DNA from: Sphingobacterium bovistauri
GTDB lineage: Bacteria; Bacteroidota; Bacteroidia; Sphingobacteriales; Sphingobacteriaceae
Assembly: GCF_020295405.1 (NCBI RefSeq)
Contig: NZ_JADEYP010000011.1
Span: 61,408 to 125,407, forward strand
DNA: 64,000 nucleotides
Direction: 5' to 3'
A program made the translations under genes and the position numbers. The notes below the pieces were generated by a model. The model saw nothing but the letters and a program-made list of their open reading frames with translations, was not told where the DNA came from and searched no databases. This document shows positions 9,213 through 18,977 of this stretch, piece by piece; position 1 is the stretch's first letter, and each line of letters opens with the position of its first letter.

Positions 9213-10387
9213 TATTTAATCAATTTTTCTAATTCCTTTTCTAACATATCACCTCTAAGATTTCTAGCAATTATTTTACCTGTATTATCTATCAAGAAAC
9301 TACTAGGAATTGATGTAATGTTATAATATTGTGCAGCTTCATTTTTCCAACCTTTCAAATCTGACACCTGCGTCCACGGCATATTATCATCTTTAATTGC
9401 CTTTAACCATCTCTCCTTATTGTCATCCAACGATATTGCAAAAACATCAAATCCCTTGTCCTTATACTTACTATAAACTTTTAAAATATGAGGATTTTCA
9501 GCTCGACAAGGACCGCACCATGATGCCCAATAATCAACAAGAATGTACTTTTTATCCTTCATTTGATCATAAAGTTTTACAACCTTACCTTTATCATTCA
9601 TTTGTGCTACATTAATAAATTGAGCACCTATTTCTGTCTTCTTTGCTGCGACACTTGCCTTTTTAATGTTATTCTTCAATTCTTGCGCTTCATTTAACCA
9701 TGGGTACTTTACTAATAAAGACTCTACATACCCCAAAATTAACTCTTGATCTCTTCGTGGACTCAAATAAGATAGGGCATACACAACCTGTGGATCATTT
9801 TTATACGTCTTAGCATACCACTTAGCACGTGTGGATAGATTATCATACTGTTCCATCATGAGCTCAGATAAAGATTTTGTCATAAGTGTATCTTTGTTCC
9901 TCATAGCTATAGACTGTCTTTTACCTATTGCTATTGTATTTTGGTAGTTTTGATACACCTCCCAATTAAGGATATTAATCAATTGATTATCCTTCCCCTC
10001 TGACTCAATAAATACGTAAGGAGGATTTTTAATTTTTACTTTAGCGGTATCTTCTCCTCTAAAATCAATTCTCAAATCATCATTTTCAGCCCAAAAGGTA
10101 ATTCGATCCCAACCAAATACATCTAGAGAGTACAATCTTGGAGTCTTAACCGGTACCTGAATTTCATAAGTGCTGTCAGCCCTTAATTTTATAGTTTGAA
10201 AAACTTCAGCATCTTTAATAGCCTTATCTTTTAAGACAAAAGGGTATTTTTCTTGATTTTCAAAACTTGGAGGAAAATTCACCTTTCCTGTTACAGTTAT
10301 ATAAGCCTTTTTTTGGGCAAATAGATTTGATGAGGTAGCCATTAACATTAGAGCTACACATGCCATAATTTTTCTTAAACGCATCAT
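9212..10387 (-). CDS. TlpA-like thioredoxin-domain protein (terminal gene of the SusCD locus)
   Basis: An exported protein with a signal peptide ending in SSNLFAQ. A beta-rich N-terminal half of the DUF4369 type found in Bacteroidota thioredoxins comes next, then a helical linker. The C-terminal AhpC/TSA-thioredoxin domain has redox motif DYWASWCGPCRAE near residue 290 and the cis-Pro segment SIPSSFLID. An upstream in-frame codon at 10402 would overlap the preceding gene; starting at 10387 removes the overlap and leaves a clean signal sequence. It is tandem with another TlpA protein. The pair probably reduces disulfides in imported or cell-surface partners of the locus. Confidence 0.88.
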   Translation of the reverse strand: MMRLRKIMACVALMLMATSSNLFAQKKAYITVTGKVNFPPSFENQEKYPFVLKDKAIKDAEVFQTIKLRADSTYEIQVPVKTPRLYSLDVFGWDRITFWAENDDLRIDFRGEDTAKVKIKNPPYVFIESEGKDNQLINILNWEVYQNYQNTIAIGKRQSIAMRNKDTLMTKSLSELMMEQYDNLSTRAKWYAKTYKNDPQVVYALSYLSPRRDQELILGYVESLLVKYPWLNEAQELKNNIKKASVAAKKTEIGAQFINVAQMNDKGKVVKLYDQMKDKKYILVDYWASWCGPCRAENPHILKVYSKYKDKGFDVFAISLDDNKERWLKAIKDDNMPWTQVSDLKGWKNEAAQYYNITSIPSSFLIDNTGKIIARNLRGDMLEKELEKLIK

Positions 10388-10388
10388 A

Positions 10389-11510
10389 TTAAAATTTAAC
10401 ACTAAATATTTCTTCTAATTTCTTCTCAATAGTCCCACCACCTTTTGAATCAAATCCAATTTCCTTCATTATTATCTTTCCAGTTGGATCTATCAAATAA
10501 CATGTAGGAATAGCACTTACATTAAAGAATGAACTTGATATTTTTTTATCATCATACAATTGTGGCCATGGGTTACCTTCTTCTTCAACAGCTTTTAGCC
10601 ATGCAGCTTTATTTTGGTCGATGGATATATTAACTATCTCAAAATTTTTACCCTGCAGCTTACTATAAATTTCACGTATTCTAGGAAATGATGCTCTACA
10701 AGGTGAACACCATGATGCCCAAAAATCAAGCAGAATATATTTTCCTTTATACTTATCAAACTCTTGTTGTTTATTTTGTGCATCTGGCAAAGTAAAATTC
10801 TTGACTACAGCTCCAATATATACATTCTTCAATCCTTGAATTTTCGCATATAATGTAGCCCCAGCATCAGATTTCTTAACAGCTTCAGATAGATTATTAT
10901 AGTAATTCTCTGATTTATCTATTGGCAGTGATGCTAATACATTTAAAACTAAATGAGCAGAAACCACACTTTCACTGTCAAAATATTCAGTTAACAATGA
11001 ATCAAACCCATAGCCTAGCCCCTTTTCGAAATGCGTATTAGCAGCTTCATATTGCTTATCATTTTTATTTAAAGCTGTGGTTCCAAATTTTTCTAGGGTA
11101 GACTTTCGACTACCTACATACACCTTAGCTCTATTTTTAACAAAATTAAAATGATTAACAGCAGATTTCATTCCACCGACCGTCGCAGAGGACAACCCTT
11201 TTTCAATATCAAATTGAACTTCAATAGTTCCTGACTTGTCAAAGAAAAGCACCAATGGAGAATACATTCTTCTCTTGCCTCGATCATAATCAATAGAAAT
11301 TGCCCGAGCGCCGGGCTCATTCTCTACTATAGACATTTCAAATTTTCCATTAATTATCTCAGCAGAATCTTTAGCAAGCTGGTTCCCAAAGTAAACTTTA
11401 GTAAATCCCTCAGGATTTCCAGAGACGTTCCCAACGATTTTAATATTAATCTGGGAATAAGCCACATTTATTATAAATAAACTGGCTATAATACTAATAT
11501 ATTTTATCAT
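10389..11510 (-). CDS. TlpA-like thioredoxin-domain protein
   Basis: Signal peptide (SLFIINVAYSQ), a DUF4369-like beta domain with GNPEGFTKVYFGN and later sequence, a helical middle region, and a C-terminal thioredoxin domain with DFWASWCSPCRASFP near residue 268 and cis-Pro segment AIPTCYLID. Its CxxC is Cys-Ser-Pro-Cys while the downstream paralogue has Cys-Gly-Pro-Cys, so redox potentials may differ. It lies 4 bp after the pseudo-metalloprotease gene and is clearly operonic with the SusC/SusD genes. Periplasmic thiol-disulfide exchange is the likely activity. Confidence 0.9.
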   Translation of the reverse strand: MIKYISIIASLFIINVAYSQINIKIVGNVSGNPEGFTKVYFGNQLAKDSAEIINGKFEMSIVENEPGARAISIDYDRGKRRMYSPLVLFFDKSGTIEVQFDIEKGLSSATVGGMKSAVNHFNFVKNRAKVYVGSRKSTLEKFGTTALNKNDKQYEAANTHFEKGLGYGFDSLLTEYFDSESVVSAHLVLNVLASLPIDKSENYYNNLSEAVKKSDAGATLYAKIQGLKNVYIGAVVKNFTLPDAQNKQQEFDKYKGKYILLDFWASWCSPCRASFPRIREIYSKLQGKNFEIVNISIDQNKAAWLKAVEEEGNPWPQLYDDKKISSSFFNVSAIPTCYLIDPTGKIIMKEIGFDSKGGGTIEKKLEEIFSVKF

Positions 11511-11514
11511 AATT

Positions 11515-12798
11515 TTAATTACTTTTTACCCAAGCAGTCCTCACTGGAGATCTTTCCATTACTAATCTCATTCGCTCTACTTGTCCAATAGTGAATGTGT
11601 TTCGTAATGAGGCATAGCGAATATCATCCATTGCATTATTCGCCAAAAATTTCTCCCCATAAACACTTAACTTATATAGACTTAATGTATTATTGAAAGA
11701 TTGATTAGTTCCCGATAAATATTTATTTGTATCATTCACATAATCCAACACAGCCGTTCCTGTAGTATGAGTAGCATACAAACCATAGTAAAGCCCCAAA
11801 TAGCCGGCAATTTCAATTTGTCTACTGGGATCAGGAAAAAACACTGATCTATGAATTCCCAACCCATAATTTGTGTAAAAATCAGTTGTTGGCACATTAG
11901 CTTGACTATTCACAACATTAGTTATTCCTAACAACGGAGTTTCACTTAATTTCACTATTTGATAGTTAGCGCGATTATTTCCAATAGAATTATTTGGTGA
12001 AGAAGGAATCACATAAATATTTAAAAACTTATCCTTATTCCATTGATATGCTACTGTGGAATTAATACGAGAAGTAAAATTTGCAATAGTAAACGAAGCT
12101 GCAGTAGCAGATGTTTTCCATGTGGCATCATATTGAATTCTATTGTAACCAGGAATTGCTAATGCGGCACCAGATGCATTTGTTTTAGCTAATCTAAATT
12201 CAATATTTGCATTTCCACTATTTGCATCATTTCCAACACTATTATTAAAAATCGCATTAGCATATGAAATAGCATCTTGTAATTGCGTAGATGTAATACT
12301 CTGATAGCGTAATGGATCATATGACACATCAGTAATACTTAACTCAAAAACATGAAAAACAACATCAACAACTATTTTCTGAGGAATTCCTTGAGGTTGA
12401 CGAATTTCCACCAGCTTTTTAACCGATTTCTGATTTCCAATCTCTGCATAAAACTCAATATTATTTGCTGTAGAATTTGTTGTCTTATATATCATATCCT
12501 TAATTAGTGAACCATTAGCGTAAATTTTTATGTCACTATGAGGAAGCGTTTTGTAATCAACAAACATCAATGTATCCTTTTGCTGTCCGATTGCATTAGC
12601 TATTCTTACCTTACGAAATGTTTCTATAACAAAATTCAAAGATGCTTTCCCATCAGCTATAAGTGTTTTACTACCCGTTGAGAAATATATAGAATCTATA
12701 TCCTCAACTGTCGGTTTATAAATAACATATTCGAAAGATTCCTTTTGACAGGACTGAAATAGTACAATAGCCAAAAGTATATATAATATTTTTTTCAT
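11515..12798 (-). CDS. Pappalysin/M43-like lipoprotein with a degenerate zinc site
   Basis: Lipoprotein with lipobox LFQSC, then a beta-sandwich region, then a domain that follows the metzincin/pappalysin layout: VVDVVFHVF strand, TSTQLQDAISYANAIFNNSVGN helix region, NANIEFRLAKT strand, and RINSTVAYQWNKDKFLNIYVIP. Family members of this type next to SusCD normally carry HExxHxxGxxH. Here the aligned stretch at residues 328-338 is IEIAGYLGLYY, so all three zinc ligands are replaced (Ile, Gly, Tyr), while downstream LDYVNDT matches the family's DYVxDT. I infer a non-catalytic, ligand-binding lipoprotein. No frameshift or premature stop is present. Confidence 0.75.
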   Translation of the reverse strand: MKKILYILLAIVLFQSCQKESFEYVIYKPTVEDIDSIYFSTGSKTLIADGKASLNFVIETFRKVRIANAIGQQKDTLMFVDYKTLPHSDIKIYANGSLIKDMIYKTTNSTANNIEFYAEIGNQKSVKKLVEIRQPQGIPQKIVVDVVFHVFELSITDVSYDPLRYQSITSTQLQDAISYANAIFNNSVGNDANSGNANIEFRLAKTNASGAALAIPGYNRIQYDATWKTSATAASFTIANFTSRINSTVAYQWNKDKFLNIYVIPSSPNNSIGNNRANYQIVKLSETPLLGITNVVNSQANVPTTDFYTNYGLGIHRSVFFPDPSRQIEIAGYLGLYYGLYATHTTGTAVLDYVNDTNKYLSGTNQSFNNTLSLYKLSVYGEKFLANNAMDDIRYASLRNTFTIGQVERMRLVMERSPVRTAWVKSN

Positions 12799-12817
12799 TT
12801 TAGTGCGTATTAATAGG

Positions 12818-14299
12818 TTAAAAAATTATAGGATTCCAGCCTTCATTTGGAATCAAATCTGGGTTTTCTTGAAGCTCGGACAATGGAATTGGCAAAGCGT
12901 AATAAGAGCTATTTGGCTCCACCTTAACTGCATAAGTTTTACCAAAGAAAGTAAATCTACGATCTATAGTTACATTTGCATACCGTTTAAGATCAAGCCA
13001 TCTCTTATCTGTATCCCCAAAAAATTCTTTTCTACGTTCCTTTATAATCTCATCTAATAACGTTTGTCCTGATAACCCTGATTTTTGACTTGCTCCACGA
13101 AAGCTTTTGAACTTGTTTAAAACTCCCAAAGCCAAATCTGTTTCACCTAATCTATGATATGCTTCAGCTAATATCAAATAAGCTTCCTCTGGTGCAAATA
13201 AATGAATACGTATATATTTTTGCACTGGAGTCAACCCGTCAGGCCAGTTACTTGAAATATTAGTCCCTGTGAAATACGCTGACAAACGAATATCTGTTGC
13301 ATCGAAAGATGAATGAAAATCTGTTGACACCTTAAGGTTATTAGGTGAAAATCCGATATAGTCCAAATTAGAGCCATATATAGGCCCCACACTACCAAAT
13401 GCTATACTCTCTTGGTAAAATGCTGGGTAATCTGGATTTCGATTTTTTTGAACTGTTTGGAATTCTAGTGTAGTTTTAGGAATATATCCATCTACCCCCT
13501 CGATAGCCCCCAATGCATATTCCTTAGCAAATTGATAATCCTCATTCTGCTTAGATGCTGACTCAGCCTTAAACCAATAGACCTGAGCTAATAAGTTTTG
13601 AATATATCTATCATTAAAAAAGCGACTATATCCACTATTAGGACCTACTTCCTTATAATACTGTAAGGCCACTTTGAGATCACCTGTCAACACATCATAA
13701 ATTTCAGAAGATCTTTTGCGCATCATACGTATACCTACCACTTCCTTTCCTGTATGTAAATAAAGAGGTATACCCAACTCTTCTTTATTCATAGGAGCAA
13801 AATATTGCTGTAATTTGAATATGTAATACGCCCTATGCACTAACATTTCTCCCTTAACCCTTCTCAATTCTTCTGAATCAGCCTCTACTAATTCATCACA
13901 TTGATCTATTAATGCATTCAAAAAGCCTATAGCTTGATAATGTGTATTCCAAATAGCATCCGTAGTTGCTATATCGTTGAATAGAAATTTGTTTGCATAA
14001 AATTGTTCATTTTTCGTATTATTAGGAGCAATGTACCTATTCAAATTCGCCACAAAATCTATATTATCGGCATAGGATTCGAACATCATATTATGTTCTT
14101 CTGTGACAATAGGAATTGGTCCAACAATAGGTCTTGTATTAGTGCGTGCAAATGCATCCAAATACCCCGACAATACTGATTTTACATCATTCAATGTCGT
14201 TACAGCACGTTGATTTTTCGGAGGTAAATCTAGAAATTTCGTGCAGCCATTTAATGTGAATCCCCCAAATATTATAAATGCTATTAATATCTTTTTCAT
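12818..14299 (-). CDS. RagB/SusD family nutrient uptake lipoprotein
   Basis: Surface lipoprotein that caps a SusC barrel and binds substrate. Lipobox LNGC at residues 16-19 is followed by TKFLDLPPKNQRAVTTLND, the typical SusD N-terminus. TPR-like helices and the characteristic C-terminal ERRKEFFGDTDKRWLDLKRY and PNEGW segments follow. The 493-aa length fits. The gene starts 5 bp after the SusC stop. The substrate cannot be predicted; co-occurrence with a peptidase-like lipoprotein and thioredoxins argues for a peptide or protein-derived nutrient rather than a glycan, since no glycoside hydrolase is present. Confidence 0.93.
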   Translation of the reverse strand: MKKILIAFIIFGGFTLNGCTKFLDLPPKNQRAVTTLNDVKSVLSGYLDAFARTNTRPIVGPIPIVTEEHNMMFESYADNIDFVANLNRYIAPNNTKNEQFYANKFLFNDIATTDAIWNTHYQAIGFLNALIDQCDELVEADSEELRRVKGEMLVHRAYYIFKLQQYFAPMNKEELGIPLYLHTGKEVVGIRMMRKRSSEIYDVLTGDLKVALQYYKEVGPNSGYSRFFNDRYIQNLLAQVYWFKAESASKQNEDYQFAKEYALGAIEGVDGYIPKTTLEFQTVQKNRNPDYPAFYQESIAFGSVGPIYGSNLDYIGFSPNNLKVSTDFHSSFDATDIRLSAYFTGTNISSNWPDGLTPVQKYIRIHLFAPEEAYLILAEAYHRLGETDLALGVLNKFKSFRGASQKSGLSGQTLLDEIIKERRKEFFGDTDKRWLDLKRYANVTIDRRFTFFGKTYAVKVEPNSSYYALPIPLSELQENPDLIPNEGWNPIIF

Positions 14300-14304
14300 A
14301 TCTC

Positions 14305-17300
14305 TTAAAATCCAATATTTAATGAAAATGTGTAACTAGGTGTTGTTGGATATCCAAATGCTGTTTGCGTCTCTGGATCAGTGCCAGAATACTGTGAAAT
14401 AGTAAACAAATTATTTGCAAAAAATCCAACTTGCAATTGTTTGATCACATTTTTGAATATTGAGGGATTTGTCCTCCAATTCACGCCCAACTCAGTACAT
14501 TTTATGTAGGCTCCAGATTCTATATCTCGATCCACTAAATATCTCGTATAGTTTGACGATACTCGTGAATAGAATGGAATATCTGTTTGATCGCCATATT
14601 GCCTCCACCTATATTCTTGATTTTTCAAACGATTAGTTCGACTAGACGTAACATCATCTGTCTGACCACTTGGACCTTCTAATCGGTCGTGAAAACCTTT
14701 TATCATGTTTCCATCTGCGAAGACGAAGTTACTTGAGAGTGTTAAGTTTTTATATCTCACGCGAGTATTGAAACCTCCATATGATTTAGGATCTCTTTGT
14801 CCTAGATAATATGTTCTATATTTATTATTTAAGTCCGCTGTAGAAATTGCGGACAAATCAATTACCTCATCCCCCATTGAATTACCTGTAGTTGGATCTA
14901 TTCGGTCAGCTCTAACCATCATATGTCCATTAGTAGGGTCAATGTGATCGAATTTATAGCCAAACCATGACCTAAGTGCATAGCCTTCTATATTTTGAGT
15001 ATTTACATTAGCTAGTGATGACGTTTTTTTGTAAAAAACCTTTTCTAAATTGTTTTTATTGTGGGTGTAATTAATGCCTAATTCCCAAAGCCACTCTTGC
15101 GTTTTCACGGCTTCAATCCGAGCAGACAACTCTATCCCCTTGTTACTTAATATTCCAGCATTTACGACCGATGATGACCGCCCTACAGAAATTGGCAACA
15201 GTACATTATCCAGTAAATCAGTAACTTTATTATCATAGTAATTAGCTTCTAAATTCAATCTACTATTTAACACGGACAGCTGTACTCCATAATTTGCATC
15301 GCGTTTCCTTTCCCATTTTAACACTGGATTTCCATAATTAAACGCAGAAGCTTTGACGACATCGTCATATACTAATGCACTCAATGTATAGGTATGGAAT
15401 GGATAAACAGATCTATTTATACTACCCGTATAACCATACCCATAAGAAAACACAAGGCGATTTAACCAAGAGACATTATCCTTTAAAAACTGTTCTTCGT
15501 GAGCATTCCATTTTACCCCTGCAGACCACAATGGTGTAAATTGATTTTCAGAACCAATAATATCTACACCATCAGCTCTAAAATTTCCATTAAAAATGTA
15601 CTTATTAGCATAAGAATATGCAAAAGAACTAATGAATGATACCGAACGATCCTTTTCATAATACGTACCACCCAAACGCGATAAGTCTAACCTTTTGTAA
15701 CTAGACGCTGGAATATCATCCCATGATGGATATCCTGCCATTCTATAATCTTGCAGGTACATTGGATTGAAATGAAAAAACCTATTGTTTGTGCCTTCTG
15801 ATATTTCGTTTGCGAAAAAACCTTGAACATAATGTTTTTCAACATATGTTTTATTAAACTCCACTGTATTTCTTACAGTGTAATCTATTGTTCTGCCTGA
15901 GTTTTCCTCAAGGTATCCCATGTTGAACTTTTCTAATACACCACCACCGGTCGTATTGAGCCAATTATTATTATACGATCTGAATGAACCCGCCCTGGAT
16001 TCATCTATTGTTTGGACATTAGTATAATTTACAACAGCAGATCCTCTGTACTGGAAATTTGGAAGAAATTTCCATTCAATCCCCATCTGGCTCCTGACAT
16101 TACCATAATTTGTTGACAACGTATTCTCGCGCAACTCTCTGACAATATTGAAGCTCTCATAATTTAAATACGATGCCTCTCCAATCCTTACACTTAGATC
16201 ACGATAAGTTTCGTCAACCGCATACGAACCATCTGAGTTATACACTTTTTCATACGGATTAGCAAACATAGCATACCGAAATGGATCAATAGCAGATTGT
16301 CCTTCCTTATTCAACTTCAATGTAGAATAGAGATTAAAATCTATTAAAAGTTTATCACTAATATTACGTGTTAACTTCGCATTGATCCCTCCCTGCTGAT
16401 TGTTATTCTCCATTAATGTACCATTGGCGTTTTGATAATTTAATGATACATTATACTGCAATTTTGTACTACCACCACTAAAAGCCATATTATGTGATTG
16501 ATGATGCGATGGGTCATATAGTGTATTAATCCAATCTGTATTAATACCTGATAATGCACTTATTTGCGTCTCCGCTTCGGCTGATGTAATCACCCCATTA
16601 TCAGCCTTCATGAGCAAACTATTTGCACGCCCACCATATACAGGATGAAAATCTTCATATATTTGTCTTTCGAAAGCCAATTTTTCAGCAGAATTCATAA
16701 AATTGAAATTATTCTTCGGGCGTAGAGTCATTCCTTGTTTCAAACTATAATTAATATAGTCTTTGCCTACTTCACCTCTTTTTGTTGTAATTACAATAAC
16801 TCCATTAGCGGCTCTAGAGCCATAAATAGCGGCAGCTGTCGCATCACGTAAGATATCTATTGTAGCGATATCTTCAGGTGGAATATTACCAATGCCATTC
16901 GTTAATAAACTATTGATATTTGAATTTGTCTTTTCCATCCCTGCCACGTCCCCATTTTGCAAAGGCATCCCATCTAAAATAATTAATGGCTCAGCGCTAC
17001 CAGTCATTGTATTACTTCCTCTTATTACAATTGAGCCCGTTTCTCCTGGACGACCAGAGTTAGACCGAACATATACACCAGTCATCTTCCCTCTCAGCGC
17101 CTTGTCGATTGTTGTTACTCCCGCGGCTTCCAAATCTTCACCTTTTATAGACGAAATATTACCTATTAATTTGCTTCTTTCACGTTTCTGGAGACCCGTT
17201 GAAATGATGACATCATCAATCAATTGCTCTTTAATACGCAATACTAACGTCAACATTTTAGTATTGCCAACTGGCACCTCTTTAGACTGATAACCAATAC

Positions 17301-17829
17301 TATTAACTACAATAGTTTGTGAAGGATTGAGTCTTTGCATTTTGAAAACACCAGATTTATCTGAACTTGTTCCAATTTTGGTCCCCTTTATTAACAATGT
17401 TGCTCCAATTACTGGATTTCCTTTTTCGTCTAAAACTTTACCTACTATTGAATCCACCTGAGCCCTCAGTGGTGTTACAGAGGAAGCAACACTCATTTTC
17501 TTTGTAGGTTTTACTTTAACAAGTATTTGTTCGTTTGAAACCTTAAACTCCAAGTCAGTCTGTTTCTCTAATAGTGTAATTATTTTTTTAATCGAACAAT
17601 CATTACAATTAATTGAGATAGATGAGAATTTCTCTATGTTACTATCATATAGGAATACATAATCACTTTGCTTTTCTATCTGTGCAATAATATTTGTGAG
17701 AGATGATTTATTGACAATAAGATTAATCTGAGCAAGAGCCATCTTAACCTGAAAAAAAGCCAATAAAAGAAATATCATCTGCAGTGGAAATGCTCTTACC
17801 TCTTTGTACTTTGTAAAATTTTTCTTCAT
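14305..17829 (-). CDS. SusC/RagA family TonB-dependent transporter with STN domain
   Basis: An outer-membrane active transporter of 1174 aa. After a signal peptide (FFQVKMALAQ) comes a secretin/TonB N-terminal (STN) domain, about residues 35-110, containing paired cysteines NCNDC. Next are a carboxypeptidase-regulatory-like beta domain (about 125-210, VDSIVGKVLDEKGNPVIGATLLI), a plug (DDVIISTGLQKRERSK, GSRAANGVIVITTKRG) and a 22-strand barrel. The STN domain is the feature that lets such receptors signal to a FecR anti-sigma factor, and a FecR/ECF pair lies directly upstream in the same orientation. It forms a complex with the SusD protein encoded 5 bp downstream. Confidence 0.95.
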   Translation of the reverse strand: MKKNFTKYKEVRAFPLQMIFLLLAFFQVKMALAQINLIVNKSSLTNIIAQIEKQSDYVFLYDSNIEKFSSISINCNDCSIKKIITLLEKQTDLEFKVSNEQILVKVKPTKKMSVASSVTPLRAQVDSIVGKVLDEKGNPVIGATLLIKGTKIGTSSDKSGVFKMQRLNPSQTIVVNSIGYQSKEVPVGNTKMLTLVLRIKEQLIDDVIISTGLQKRERSKLIGNISSIKGEDLEAAGVTTIDKALRGKMTGVYVRSNSGRPGETGSIVIRGSNTMTGSAEPLIILDGMPLQNGDVAGMEKTNSNINSLLTNGIGNIPPEDIATIDILRDATAAAIYGSRAANGVIVITTKRGEVGKDYINYSLKQGMTLRPKNNFNFMNSAEKLAFERQIYEDFHPVYGGRANSLLMKADNGVITSAEAETQISALSGINTDWINTLYDPSHHQSHNMAFSGGSTKLQYNVSLNYQNANGTLMENNNQQGGINAKLTRNISDKLLIDFNLYSTLKLNKEGQSAIDPFRYAMFANPYEKVYNSDGSYAVDETYRDLSVRIGEASYLNYESFNIVRELRENTLSTNYGNVRSQMGIEWKFLPNFQYRGSAVVNYTNVQTIDESRAGSFRSYNNNWLNTTGGGVLEKFNMGYLEENSGRTIDYTVRNTVEFNKTYVEKHYVQGFFANEISEGTNNRFFHFNPMYLQDYRMAGYPSWDDIPASSYKRLDLSRLGGTYYEKDRSVSFISSFAYSYANKYIFNGNFRADGVDIIGSENQFTPLWSAGVKWNAHEEQFLKDNVSWLNRLVFSYGYGYTGSINRSVYPFHTYTLSALVYDDVVKASAFNYGNPVLKWERKRDANYGVQLSVLNSRLNLEANYYDNKVTDLLDNVLLPISVGRSSSVVNAGILSNKGIELSARIEAVKTQEWLWELGINYTHNKNNLEKVFYKKTSSLANVNTQNIEGYALRSWFGYKFDHIDPTNGHMMVRADRIDPTTGNSMGDEVIDLSAISTADLNNKYRTYYLGQRDPKSYGGFNTRVRYKNLTLSSNFVFADGNMIKGFHDRLEGPSGQTDDVTSSRTNRLKNQEYRWRQYGDQTDIPFYSRVSSNYTRYLVDRDIESGAYIKCTELGVNWRTNPSIFKNVIKQLQVGFFANNLFTISQYSGTDPETQTAFGYPTTPSYTFSLNIGF

Positions 17830-17857
17830 AATTTAGTTTAGGTTTAGTTATATAAGT

Positions 17858-18901
17858 TTAAAGTTGCTTCACAATCAGTAGTTCGATATCAAAAAATCGC
17901 AACATATCTACAACACTCTTCATAGAATCTGTACGTTTAATTCTTCCAGAAATTTTCTTAGATTTTTTTTCGTTTTGAATAGATATATTCACCGGATACC
18001 AGCGTTCAAGCTCTTTTACTATTTCATCTACATTAGCATTATTGAAATAGAATTCTCCATTTTTCCAAGCTATTACACCCAACGGATTGTGCAGTGTTTT
18101 TACATATGACTCATCTCCATCTGAAAATAGCGACAGTTGCTCTGCAGGCTTCAGAAGCTTGGGGTTCAATTTATCACCCTTGTTGGAAACCGAAATAGCC
18201 CCCTCTAGTAGAGTGACCACATCTTTATTTTCATTCGTATATTTTCTAATATTAAAGTGTGTACCTAACACGGTCACCTCTTCAGCACCAAACTTCGCTA
18301 TAAATGGTTTATGAATATCTTTACTAACTTCAAAATAAACCTCCCCATCTACTTTAACATCTCTACTAGCCTGTCCAAAGCGACTAGGAAATTCTATCTT
18401 AGAAAAAGCATTTAACCAGACTTTAGTGCCATCTGGTAATACAACATTAATTTGTTTACCTCGACCACTTTCGACAACATTTACCCCGTCATCTAAAATA
18501 CCGATAGAATCATGATCTACAGCCAAATTTATTTTTCCATTTCTTGAATCTATAAAAGACTCATTGAGAATAACATGATCGAGAAAAATAGTATCGCCAT
18601 TAGAAAGCACCATACGTGACGCGGAGGAGGTATCGGCATATATCAAACTTAATTCCTTATCAGACAAAAAATTAGCAGAATTATCAACCAATAATCGGTA
18701 GGCATAAAATGAAAAACCTAAGAACAGCACAATTGCCGCAGCTGTTGTCATTAATTTTTTATAGGTGTAAAATATAGGTCTCCTTAATTCTTGTATATCG
18801 ATAAGAGAATAATCTCCGTCGGATTTTGCCTTTTGGAGTATACCTTTCCAAATCTCAGATTTCTTGTGATTATACTTTTTATTAAAGAATAGTTTTTTCA
18901 T
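17858..18901 (-). CDS. FecR family anti-sigma factor
   Basis: An inner-membrane regulator of 347 aa. It has a short cytoplasmic N-terminal domain, one transmembrane helix near residues 53-72 (LMTTAAAIVLFLGFSFYAYR), and a periplasmic FecR beta-helical domain with the signature VVLPDGTKVWLNAFSKIEFPSRF and VDGEVYFEVSKD. The DUF4974-like C-terminal domain (AWKNGEFYFNNANVDEIVKELERWY) contacts the STN domain of the receptor. It holds the adjacent ECF sigma factor inactive until the SusC receptor 28 bp downstream is loaded. Confidence 0.95.
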   Translation of the reverse strand: MKKLFFNKKYNHKKSEIWKGILQKAKSDGDYSLIDIQELRRPIFYTYKKLMTTAAAIVLFLGFSFYAYRLLVDNSANFLSDKELSLIYADTSSASRMVLSNGDTIFLDHVILNESFIDSRNGKINLAVDHDSIGILDDGVNVVESGRGKQINVVLPDGTKVWLNAFSKIEFPSRFGQASRDVKVDGEVYFEVSKDIHKPFIAKFGAEEVTVLGTHFNIRKYTNENKDVVTLLEGAISVSNKGDKLNPKLLKPAEQLSLFSDGDESYVKTLHNPLGVIAWKNGEFYFNNANVDEIVKELERWYPVNISIQNEKKSKKISGRIKRTDSMKSVVDMLRFFDIELLIVKQL

Positions 18902-18977
18902 AGTTATAGGTGTTCTATAACTATAGTCTTATAATTTTTAAAAACATACTATATGAATTTAAAAAATAATGAAAAAA

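Noticed and set aside
16892..17290. A 132-codon plus-strand open frame opposite the SusC plug region
   Set aside because: Antisense to a conserved plug domain; composition follows the SusC codons.
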